Part shown: one piece after another, positions 8,046-15,347 of the stretch | How the letters are laid out: each line of letters starts with the position of its first letter | How positions within the stretch are numbered: position 1 is the first letter of the stretch | DNA from: an uncultured Pseudomonadota bacterium | GTDB taxonomy: Bacteria; Pseudomonadota; Gammaproteobacteria; Competibacterales; Competibacteraceae | Direction: 5' to 3' | DNA length: 39,031 bases | NCBI GenBank assembly: GCA_903844665.1 | Contig: CAIMUS010000057.1 | Coordinates: 1-39,031, forward strand | Translations under genes and position numbers: made by a program | The notes under the pieces: generated by a model | Told to the model about the DNA's origin: nothing | Database searches by the model: none | What the model saw: the letters and a program-made list of their open reading frames with translations, nothing else

Positions 8046-8454
8046 TTAAGTGCAGGCAGGCCCATGTCGAGAGGCCGCCGCCCGACGGATCAAGTCAGCG
8101 AGAGGTGGTATCACCTTCAGCCCCGATACCCGATCTTTGAGGTACTCCCAAAACGAGAGGCCATGTTTGCGACACGTCTTTTTGAGACTGACGAAGGTGT
8201 CGCGACATCCCCCGGTTAAACCGGGGGATCGCCCCGCCTCGCTGCGGGTACCGGCACTGATCTTGCGTTTCTTGACCATATCGCGCAGGTCATTTTCGCT
8301 ACAGTTGTTGTGTAACGGCAGTTCCGGCCGCTCCAACACACGGAGGAGTTCAGACTGTTTGGCCTGGAAGTGCTGCAGCACGTGATTCAACGGCTCACCG
8401 GTGGTCTCCGTGGCGCACAGGGCCTCAAAGGCCGCGGTGAGCTTCGACAGATTC
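8046..8454 (-). pseudogene. IS66-type transposase, C-terminal fragment
   Basis: The minus strand encodes KLTAAFEALCATETTGEPLN, then LLRVLERPELPLHNNCSEND and, after a short insertion, CRDTFVSLKKTCRKHGLSFWEYL. This is the C-terminal part of an IS66-family DDE transposase, including the SEND block that carries the last catalytic acidic residue. The N-terminal three quarters are missing and are replaced by IS1595-type sequence upstream, in the same frame. Between the residues GR and CRDTF there are seven extra residues (SPGLTGG) encoded by a palindrome (8207-8229). The piece is a dead remnant, probably a product of recombination between two insertion sequences. Confidence 0.75.
8207..8229. repeat. 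Short perfect hairpin inserted in the IS66 remnant
   Basis: A 23-base palindrome with 10-base arms (atcccccggt / accgggggat) around a 3-base centre (taa). It interrupts a conserved stretch of the IS66 transposase, adding about seven codons without breaking the frame. Hairpins of this kind occur at the ends of IS200/IS605-like elements and in REP-type repeats; which applies here cannot be decided from one copy. Confidence 0.7.
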
Positions 8455-8739
8455 AGCCCCATCAGGTACAGGTAGGCGAACCAAACCGACAAGGGCTGAT
8501 GCCGCCCCATGAGACAAGGGCTGATGCCGCCCCATGAAGAGGGTCCCGGTGAGGTCGTCAAACCGCTTCCCACAGTTCTTACAGGTGTATCGTCGGCATG
8601 CTTGTTGCCGGTGGTTGCGGCCGCGTTTGGCGATTTTGTTGGACGTGCAACCCGGACAACACACCCCGTTGGGCCAGCGTATCCGTCCGACTTCTTCGTA
8701 ACATTTTTCTTCATCGATGAGGTTGTTGAGGCGGCACAT
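8455..8739 (-). pseudogene. IS1595-family transposase, N-terminal fragment
   Basis: The minus strand starting at 8739 encodes NLIDEEKCYEEVGRIRWPNG, then a zinc-ribbon with paired cysteines (CCPGCTSNKIAKRG and RRYTCKNCGKRFDDLTGTLF). This is the hallmark N-terminal domain of IS1595/ISSpo8-type transposases. After GRHQPL the frame is broken by an exact 25-base tandem duplication (8488-8537), then resumes in another frame with VWFAYLYLMGLNLS before switching to IS66-type sequence. The ISXO2-like catalytic domain is absent. It lies between the first gene of the minus operon and the divergent intergenic region. Confidence 0.8.
8488..8537. repeat. Perfect 25-bp tandem duplication
   Basis: Two adjacent identical 25-base units (8488-8512 and 8513-8537) beginning gacaagggctgatgcc. 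Because 25 is not a multiple of three, the duplication shifts the frame of the IS1595-type transposase and is the direct cause of its inactivation at this point. Confidence 0.9.
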
Positions 8740-8828
8740 GGCGGACAGGCACAGAGTGGACAGAGTCCGAATTTTATCACGTCCTCAAAACCAATATGAG
8801 CTACATAAGATTTTCTTTTATATTTCAA

Positions 8829-9288
8829 TGAGTTAAAAAAATTTTTCGGTTGATTTTTGAATAAGTTATTGAATTTTATAATATTTATTTCTTACATGTT
8901 CTGAATCGCTGCGTGTAAGTCAGCTTCTTGCCTTGGTTGTGTTTAAGCGTTTAGAATTATAAACTATACGGCGAAAATTGAACCGCAGGCCATGATCATC
9001 GTTTCGGCCACCGCTTGGTGGGCAGTGCCCACCCTACAAATCCAAGCTGTTGATTTCCTGACTTTTGTAGGGTAGGTATTACCCACAATTCCGTATTGGT
9101 TGGCGGCACGTGGCCCAAACGATGATCAAGGCCGAACCGCAACCTAATTCCCGAATGTTTCCTCCTTCAGGTGAAAAATGATATAGACTGTGAATAGGGA
9201 TCCATTTTTGCAATTTAGACACAACGGTTCCTGCCTCGCGCTGCCTCATGGCACCTGAACCCAAACCTTTAACAAGAGATTCCATGTT
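8829..9288. other. Divergent intergenic region between minus- and plus-strand gene sets
   Basis: About 460 bases without a gene, lying between the IS scar upstream of the minus-strand operon and the first plus-strand gene at 9289. The left part (8845-8895) is very AT-rich (ttgaataagttattg, then tataat near 8876), which could hold a promoter, but the spacing of any -35/-10 pair is poor. The centre is filled by the 146-bp imperfect palindrome listed separately. The right part (9134-9288) shows no repeat or conserved site. No function can be assigned beyond probable regulatory space. Confidence 0.5.
8988..9133. repeat. 146-bp imperfect palindrome (MITE/REP-like)
   Basis: The outer arms pair almost perfectly: ggccatgatcatcgttt at the left end against the reverse complement of aaacgatgatcaaggcc at the right end. 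Inner arms also pair: gtgggcagtgcccaccctac (9018-9037) with the complement of 9067-9086 (gtagggtaggtattacccac). The middle between them is a 20-25 base loop. The left arm is shorter than the right by about 18 bases. The gtgggca...cccaccctac motif is of the kind seen in abundant intergenic repeats of proteobacteria and cyanobacteria (general knowledge, not checked here). Confidence 0.8.
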
Positions 9289-9969
9289 ATGTTGACGCCT
9301 AATGATTACCTGGCAAGAGGTTGGGAAGTTGTTCCCTGTTTTTTAGTAAATGATTTGGATAAAGATTTATTTATGCAAATAGAAAACCATCCGGAATCTC
9401 CTGGTAAATCCTCTTGGGGCACAAGAAATATTCTTTATTCTTTTATTCTTTCAATGAGGCCCAAATTAATTCTTGAGATCGGTGCTCATATCGGTTCAGC
9501 AAGTATAATAATGGGAACTGCTTTAAAGTCCAATAAATTTGGAACCCTTTATGCATTAGAACCTCAGGAGCATTACTTTAAACTTCTATGTCATTTTATT
9601 CATCAAGCTAATTTAGATGACTATGTAAAATCATTAAAGATTTTTTCAACGGATCCATCACTAAGAAATTATTTAGTTGAGCCAGTAGATTTCATATTTC
9701 TTGATGCTAACCATTCCTATAGTAGTGCATTAGCAGACATTAGGCTCTCGGCTGAGTTACTCAGTGAGAATGGTATTTTGTTTCTTGATGATGTTGGATA
9801 TCCCGAATCATCGGAAATGTGTTCTGAAGGCAAAGGAGGAGTAAGGCAAGCACTGAAAGATTTTATTAGTGTAAATAGTGATTGCTTTAAATGTATATTT
9901 TTAGAGCATCCTTTCTGGCTCAATCCCTGTGGCATGGCTATAGTTTGCAGGCAAAATTATTCAAAATAG
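9289..9969 (+). CDS. Class I SAM-dependent methyltransferase (Methyltransf_24-like)
   Basis: A 226-residue protein with the SAM-binding motif I LILEIGAHIGSASIIMGTAL (about residues 60-79), an acidic residue after beta-2 (LYALEPQEHY, about 88-97), VDFIFLDANHSYSSALADI (about 128-146) as motif IV, and GILFLDDVGYPES. The IFLDANHSY block with paired Asp/His is typical of Methyltransf_24 / CmcI-like O-methyltransferases. Methylation of a sugar or glycan-linked hydroxyl is plausible in this locus, but the substrate is unknown. The gene is distinctly AT-rich (many aaa, tta, att codons) unlike most neighbours, suggesting separate acquisition. It stands alone between two repeat-rich intergenic regions. 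Confidence 0.8.
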   Translation: MLTPNDYLARGWEVVPCFLVNDLDKDLFMQIENHPESPGKSSWGTRNILYSFILSMRPKLILEIGAHIGSASIIMGTALKSNKFGTLYALEPQEHYFKLLCHFIHQANLDDYVKSLKIFSTDPSLRNYLVEPVDFIFLDANHSYSSALADIRLSAELLSENGILFLDDVGYPESSEMCSEGKGGVRQALKDFISVNSDCFKCIFLEHPFWLNPCGMAIVCRQNYSK

Positions 9970-9985
9970 CTTTAAACTTAACTAA

Positions 9986-10091
9986 TTCTACTTTATCAGA
10001 TTATAGCTAACCCATTGATTTGATTAGTTTTGTGAGTTTTTAATAACCCCTTTTTGAATCAAAGGGTTATGTTTAATCTGACAAAGTAGAA
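9986..10091. repeat. 106-bp inverted repeat with inner hairpin
   Basis: Left arm 9986-10013 (ttctactttatcagatta...) pairs with 10064-10091, whose reverse complement starts ttctactttgtcagatta; roughly 23 of 28 positions match. Inside, ataacccctttt and aaagggttat form a second hairpin at about 10043-10070. It lies just downstream of the methyltransferase stop and could end transcripts, but no T-run follows the stem in either direction. A mobile palindromic repeat is the better reading. Confidence 0.65.
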
Positions 10092-10140
10092 GTAAGTGCT
10101 CTGAGCAACCCTTTACCGCAGACATCAGGGCCTTAGCTCG

Positions 10141-10256
10141 CAGGGCTTTAAAAGGCGCCAAGAATAACCCATTGATTATTTTATGAAAAATTTTGGTGCA
10201 GTGCACAAAATGGCGTTATAACCTATTGATTTATATAGGCCATCTTTAAAGCCCTG
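10141..10256. repeat. Second inverted repeat, part of a hairpin-rich block
   Basis: Arms cagggctttaaaaggcgcc (10141-10159) and 10238-10256, whose reverse complement is cagggctttaaagatggcc; 15 of 19 positions pair. The motif aacccattgatt occurs three times around here (10009, 10166 and, with one change, 10220), linking this block to the preceding 106-bp repeat. No gene is present. Confidence 0.55.
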
Positions 10257-10261
10257 GTATT

Positions 10262-10498
10262 GTGCCGGAAGCGCTGGGTTCATTGCAACGAAAATTTATC
10301 TTGGCGGAAAGAACGCCAACGGCGCTCACCAATACTATCAAACAAGTTGCATCAAACCCTGATTTACTAACGAAACTGTCATGCGAAAACTTGGTTCAGG
10401 TGAAAAAATGGGATTGGAGCATACAGACAGATGCCTATCGACGGTTCTTTAAGAAGCATGTCAAGACCCGTGGCACGACGGCGGTTGTGGGGAAATAG
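10262..10498 (+). pseudogene. C-terminal stump of a GT4 glycosyltransferase
   Basis: The frame encodes TPTALTNTIKQVASNPDLLT, then LSCENLVQVKKWDWSIQTDAYRRFF. This is the usual last helix region of GT4 enzymes: allotment of a range of residues, 'ALANAI..LL.DP.L...L...A......FDW......Y...Y'. The donor-binding E-x7-E region and the whole N-terminal domain are missing; upstream there is only repeat DNA. No start codon with a ribosome site precedes it. I read it as the remains of a deleted glycosyltransferase, with the deletion end next to the hairpin-rich block. Confidence 0.65.
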
Positions 10499-10597
10499 TA
10501 GAGATGTGGTGCAATGAAAGAACTGTAGGCAACATAAAGAGCCTAATTCCGCGGAAACGAATCCAGATCCGCTTGTCCGGTCCTGTGGGGATGACGT

Positions 10598-13500
10598 ATG
10601 AGTGTGTTTAAAAGGTTGCTTACTGCACGTCCGAAACTTAGTGTTGTTCCCGGTGATGCCAGCCACAGGCTCTCTGGCATTTGGTTAATTATTCTGGCCT
10701 GTTTTGCAGGCTTCCTGTTCAGTGTGTTGGCATTTTTTCCAGGTTGGATGAGTCCCGATTCTCTTGCACAGTATGATCAGGGGAAACATGGAATTTATTA
10801 TGACTGGCATCCGGTACTGATGGCCTGGTGGTGGGGAAAGCTTGATCAAATCTATGAGGGCCCTGCCTTGATGCTAATGCAGCATCTGGTTTTGTATTGG
10901 GGCGGATGGGGGCTAATGGCATTGTCCAGTAGGCGCTGGACGGGGTGGTATGCCTATCTCGTTCCAGCCCTTGGATTTTGGCCTGGGCTGCTATATCCAC
11001 TGGGGCAGATATGGAAGGATATTGGCTTTGCCACCGCGATGTTTTTCGCATGGGGGATTCTCCTTAACGCTTATTCCCAATCAAGAAAGACGCAGTCGTG
11101 GGAAGGTGCTGTGGTCTTGGTCCTAGGCTTATATGCTTTTGGCGTTAAAACCAATGGATTGGTAGCGCTTCCATTCCTTTTTGGCTTCTGGATATTAGCC
11201 GAAGGGTGGCAGAAAAACAGTTGGATAGGCAAAGCCATCTTTAGCTTAAGCCTGACAGCGTTGGTTGCTTTGGCGGCAATGCTGATAGTGCCAAGTGAAC
11301 GCGTGATCAAAACCCACTCCTTCCAGTATATACAGACCCATGATTTGCTCGCGATTTCGGCAAAAACCGATCAGACGCTGTTGCCTCCTTACATCACAAA
11401 ACGTGTCGGCGAGAATCCTGAACAGTTGAAAAAGCTGTACTTCCCCGGCAGCAACGACTTTCTTTATTACATGACGGTTGGCGACTTGACGACCGTTGAT
11501 GCAACTGAACTTGCCGACCTTAGCCAGCGCTGGCGGGACGCCATAACTAAAAACCCTGTCATCTATTTTGAACATCGAATAGCTGTTTTTAAGCAGCTAC
11601 TTCGCTGGGGAGAAAAATTATCTGCTATGGTTGCTGCTCCAAGAATTGTTGAAAATTCATACGGGCTTTCCTTTCAAAAGAACAGTTTTTCTGACTGGCT
11701 GGCTGCGCAACCCGTCCAACATCCATGGATGTTCTTCCCATGGATTTATCTGGTAGTGCTCTTATCTTCCATGGTCTTGCTATTTGTTCTGAGATGGCAT
11801 CGAGCGTTAGCCTTCACCATGGGTGGTTCTGCCATTGCGTTTGTCCTGCCTCATTTATTTATCGGTCCCGCTGCCGATTTTCGTTATTTATACTACGCCT
11901 ATTTTTGCGCCTTAATACTCGCTTACTTTGCAGTATATGCTCTACTGCGAGAAATTGCCAACCGTAAAGCATCTACAGGGTGGAAAATGACAGTACTTTA
12001 TCAAGCTATCGAACGCCGCATGCAATATGCAGGCCGCATTTTGGCAAAAATAATCCAGTACCGCCGCGACCATGGTACACATGCCTTAGTAGGCGCAATC
12101 AAGCGCCGGCTTAATAATCATACTAATACTTCCACCTTTCAACAACATTCTTCAATCGAGATACCAGTCACAAAAATTAAGCCACGGCAATTAAATGAAG
12201 CCTACGATCTGATTATGGCAATCGGCTGCTGGGAGGGCGAATCCAAACGTTACCGTATCTATAACATCGCGGAAGGCTTGACAGCGATGGGCTATAGCGT
12301 ACTAACAATTCCGTACTCAGAAGCCGAAAAAATCGTACAGTACGAACTTAAAGCATCGGCTATCGTGCTGTTCCGTGCACCCTATGACCTCATCATCGGT
12401 ATTGACGAAGTGCTATCGTATGCAAAAGCCCGGGGCATCAAGGTCGTATTCGATGTCGATGACCTCGTCTTCGAACCGGATATCGTCGATCAGGTTGATG
12501 GCTTTCGTCTTCTGAATAACAGTGAGAAAGCACAATACTTGGATGGTGTGCAGAAATACCGCCAACTTCTGCTGAGAGCCGATCTCGTAACGGTTCCTAC
12601 CGAGTACTTGCGACGGCAGGTTGAGACCCTCAGCAAACCGTGCGCCGTGGTACCGAATTCAATCAATTATACTCAGCTAAGCGTTGCCAAAGATCTAGTG
12701 CAAAAATCGCGTGAAGTACAGCCGTTCATCCGTATCGGCTACTTTAGCGGCAGTCACACACATAATAAAGATTTTGAGCAATGCGAGCAGGCGCTGCTGG
12801 ATATAATGTCAGCCTACCCCAATACAATTCTAAGGATCGTAGGCCACCTTGATCTAAAGATGTGCTGGGACCAATTTAGTGATCGTATCGAAAGGATTGA
12901 ATTTCAGCCCTACCAGGTAATGATGCACCTACTCGGCGGAATCGACATTAATATCGCACCACTGGAAATTGATAATCCTTTTTGTCAAAGCAAGAGCGAA
13001 CTAAAATTTTTCGAAGCGGCCTTACTCGGCATTCCCACTATCGCTTCGGCGACAGATGTATATATAGCCGCCATAGAGCAAGGTGTCAGTGGATTTTATG
13101 CTCGTAATCATGACGACTGGTTCTCCGCACTGGAGAAACTCGTCAATTCGGCTGTACTGCGCCGCGAGATGGGCGCGCGTGCGAAGATCAGCGCGCTCGA
13201 ACGGTTTGGCATCGACACGGTGGCGCGTATTGCTGCGATGACATTTGGACTGAAGCCGACTCAGGCGACGACAGTACCCCGGTCGACTGCGACCGAATCC
13301 ATGCCGCTATCCAAAAAGCTACGTATTGCCTGGATAATTCCCGGATTGATCATCGGCGGTGGCGGCCATCGTAATATTCTACGTGCGGCCTATTTTCTAC
13401 AGCAGTTCGGTCATCAGATCACGCTCTATTTCATCGGTACAGAACAAGATCCAATTGAACTTAAGCGGCTGATTAACGAGCACTTCTACCCTATAGATTG

Positions 13501-14362
13501 CCCCATTTTCTTGTATAACGGCGCCATCCAATCGACTGATGTCATTTTTGCCACCCATTGGTCCACTGTCAGTGCAGCGCTCCAAAACCAAAACCTGGTT
13601 CAGGAAGTCATGTATTTTGTGCAGGACTTCGAGCCGGCATTCGCGCCGATGGGCACGGAATATGTACTCGCTGAAAACACTTACCGTCAGGGGCTTTACC
13701 ACATTACGTCCGGCCCCTGGTGCGAGGTAACTTTGCGACGCGATTTCCAGGCTGATGCCGATCATTTCCAGTTCCCCGTCGATCGCTCGATATATTATCC
13801 AAGGCCTCGTCACTACGAGCGAAAAAATCTTATTTATTTTGCCAAACCAGAAATGCCGCGACGGTGCTTCGAGCTTGGACTAATAGCACTGCGTGAATTG
13901 CATAAACTGTGCCCCGATGTTGAAATCATTTTGTTTGGTTCGCCTCAAGCCGGCAAACAACGCTATGACTTTCCGGTCACCTTACGGGATATTGTGCCAA
14001 CCTTGGACGACCTTGCTGTACTGTACTCGAATGGTGATATCGGTTTGGTGTTCTCGACCACCAATCCAAGCTTGGTGCCTTATGAAATGATGGCTTGTGG
14101 CCTACCCGTGGTCGACTTGCGCCGTGCTAATAATGAAATAAATTATGATAACCGCTTCGATATCGCTCTGCTTGCCAATCCTTTGCCGGAGAAGATGGCT
14201 ATAGAAATCGCAGCGCTACTGGCCGATCCCTATGAACTCAGGGCACGTCGGAAAGCAGGCTTGGAATTCATCGATAGCTTCCCCTCAGAGGAAGAGATGG
14301 CGCGGCGTATTGAATCGCTGATTCTGAAGCGCCTGCACCAAAAGACCCAGCATAATGTTTAG
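10598..14362 (+). CDS. Three-part fusion: polytopic membrane domain + two GT4 glycosyltransferase domains
   Basis: A 1254-residue protein. Residues 1 to about 455 form a membrane domain with about ten helices and the motifs FFPGWMSPDSLAQYDQG, YDWHPVLMAWWWG, FGVKTNGLVALPF and DFRYLYYAYF, as in DUF6020/GT-C-like proteins. Met464 begins a basic linker (AIERRMQYAGRILAKI) typical of the start of glycosyltransferase modules. A GT4-type domain follows from about 535 to 890 (VVFDVDDLVFEPD, VPNSINY, IRIGYFSGSHTHNKDF, SELKFFEAALLGIPTIAS). A second domain, about 907-1254, matches WsaF-like rhamnosyltransferases (GLIIGGGGHRNILRAAYF, YFVQDFEPAFAPMGTEY, NPSLVPYEMMACGLPVVDLR). The catalytic parts should face the cytoplasm. 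The start has a fair ribosome site (gggga). It overlaps the upstream part of the following epimerase frame. The fusion could be natural or the result of a lost stop codon near residue 460. Confidence 0.85.
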   Translation: MSVFKRLLTARPKLSVVPGDASHRLSGIWLIILACFAGFLFSVLAFFPGWMSPDSLAQYDQGKHGIYYDWHPVLMAWWWGKLDQIYEGPALMLMQHLVLYWGGWGLMALSSRRWTGWYAYLVPALGFWPGLLYPLGQIWKDIGFATAMFFAWGILLNAYSQSRKTQSWEGAVVLVLGLYAFGVKTNGLVALPFLFGFWILAEGWQKNSWIGKAIFSLSLTALVALAAMLIVPSERVIKTHSFQYIQTHDLLAISAKTDQTLLPPYITKRVGENPEQLKKLYFPGSNDFLYYMTVGDLTTVDATELADLSQRWRDAITKNPVIYFEHRIAVFKQLLRWGEKLSAMVAAPRIVENSYGLSFQKNSFSDWLAAQPVQHPWMFFPWIYLVVLLSSMVLLFVLRWHRALAFTMGGSAIAFVLPHLFIGPAADFRYLYYAYFCALILAYFAVYALLREIANRKASTGWKMTVLYQAIERRMQYAGRILAKIIQYRRDHGTHALVGAIKRRLNNHTNTSTFQQHSSIEIPVTKIKPRQLNEAYDLIMAIGCWEGESKRYRIYNIAEGLTAMGYSVLTIPYSEAEKIVQYELKASAIVLFRAPYDLIIGIDEVLSYAKARGIKVVFDVDDLVFEPDIVDQVDGFRLLNNSEKAQYLDGVQKYRQLLLRADLVTVPTEYLRRQVETLSKPCAVVPNSINYTQLSVAKDLVQKSREVQPFIRIGYFSGSHTHNKDFEQCEQALLDIMSAYPNTILRIVGHLDLKMCWDQFSDRIERIEFQPYQVMMHLLGGIDINIAPLEIDNPFCQSKSELKFFEAALLGIPTIASATDVYIAAIEQGVSGFYARNHDDWFSALEKLVNSAVLRREMGARAKISALERFGIDTVARIAAMTFGLKPTQATTVPRSTATESMPLSKKLRIAWIIPGLIIGGGGHRNILRAAYFLQQFGHQITLYFIGTEQDPIELKRLINEHFYPIDCPIFLYNGAIQSTDVIFATHWSTVSAALQNQNLVQEVMYFVQDFEPAFAPMGTEYVLAENTYRQGLYHITSGPWCEVTLRRDFQADADHFQFPVDRSIYYPRPRHYERKNLIYFAKPEMPRRCFELGLIALRELHKLCPDVEIILFGSPQAGKQRYDFPVTLRDIVPTLDDLAVLYSNGDIGLVFSTTNPSLVPYEMMACGLPVVDLRRANNEINYDNRFDIALLANPLPEKMAIEIAALLADPYELRARRKAGLEFIDSFPSEEEMARRIESLILKRLHQKTQHNV

Positions 14363-14381
14363 GTTAAAAGCGGAACCCTCT

Positions 14382-15347
14382 ATGAACACTTTTATCACTG
14401 GTGTTGCCGGCTTTGTTGGCTGCAATCTAGCCGAGACTTTGCTGAAGCGAGGGCATCGTGTAGCAGGTTTCGATAATCTGTGCCGTGGCCGATTACTGAA
14501 TCTTGACCCTGTCATAGATAATCCCAATTTCACTTTCAAGAAAGTTGACCTTGCTGACCTCGATTCTTACCGCGAAGCACTGATACGGTTGCATGAACGC
14601 CATCCCATCTCTTCAATCTGGCACATGGCGGCAAATTCCGATATTCCTGCCGGTGTAACCGATGTCAGGGTCGATTTACGTGATACTTTCATGACTACAC
14701 TTAATACTCTGGAAGTCATGAAGCATCTAAATATCCAAACACTGGCATTCGCATCCACCTCGGCAATTTACGGCGATCTTCAGGGCATTAAACTAATTGA
14801 AGATATTGGCCCCCTCTTCCCTATTTCCAATTATGGGGCGATGAAACTCGCTTCCGAGGCTATTATAAGCGCTGCTGTGGAAAGCTTTCTCGAACGCACT
14901 TACATCTTCCGCTTTCCCAATGTGATCGGCACACCGGCCACCCATGGAGCGCTACTCGATTTTGTGCATAAACTCAATAAGACACCCAATAATCTGATGG
15001 TGCTGGGCGATGGCTCACAGCAGAAACCCTATCTGCACGTGGACGAATTAATCGACGCCATGATCTATATTTATGAGCATGCGACCGAACGACTCAACTA
15101 TTTCAATATCGGTGCGGACGATGACGGTGTTACCGTTAAATTTATGGCCGAACAGGTGGTTGCAATAGTCTCGCCGGGCGCCACCATTACCTATGGCGAA
15201 GGCAATAAGGGTTGGGTCGGTGATGTTCCAAGGTTTTCCTATTCTATTGAAAAGCTGCGGCGTCTGGGTTGGAAGCCAACCCTGGGATCAGCGGAAGCGG
15301 TTCGTCTCGCCGTGCGTCAGATCGCCGCGCAAGAGGCGAGCAAATGA
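14382..15347 (+). CDS. NAD-dependent NDP-sugar epimerase/dehydratase (GalE-like SDR)
   Basis: A 321-residue extended SDR. From the chosen start (ATG 14382) the protein opens directly into the NAD-binding motif FITGVAGFVGCNLAETLL. An earlier ATG at 14355 would overlap the preceding gene and add nine residues of no obvious value. IWHMAANSDIP, AFASTSAIYGD with the catalytic Ser/Thr, and NYGAMKLASEAI with the YxxxK pair (here Y-G-A-M-K) are all intact. LRFPNVIG-like FRFPNVIGTPATHG and RFSYSIEKLRRLGW near the end complete the sugar-binding part. It converts a nucleotide-activated sugar; which one cannot be told. Its stop overlaps the start of the next gene by ATGA, so the pair is translationally coupled. 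Confidence 0.85.
   Translation: MNTFITGVAGFVGCNLAETLLKRGHRVAGFDNLCRGRLLNLDPVIDNPNFTFKKVDLADLDSYREALIRLHERHPISSIWHMAANSDIPAGVTDVRVDLRDTFMTTLNTLEVMKHLNIQTLAFASTSAIYGDLQGIKLIEDIGPLFPISNYGAMKLASEAIISAAVESFLERTYIFRFPNVIGTPATHGALLDFVHKLNKTPNNLMVLGDGSQQKPYLHVDELIDAMIYIYEHATERLNYFNIGADDDGVTVKFMAEQVVAIVSPGATITYGEGNKGWVGDVPRFSYSIEKLRRLGWKPTLGSAEAVRLAVRQIAAQEASK

Noticed and set aside
10043-10070. Intrinsic terminator after the 9289 methyltransferase gene
   Set aside because: The hairpin is real but no T-run follows it in either direction; it fits better as part of a larger inverted repeat.
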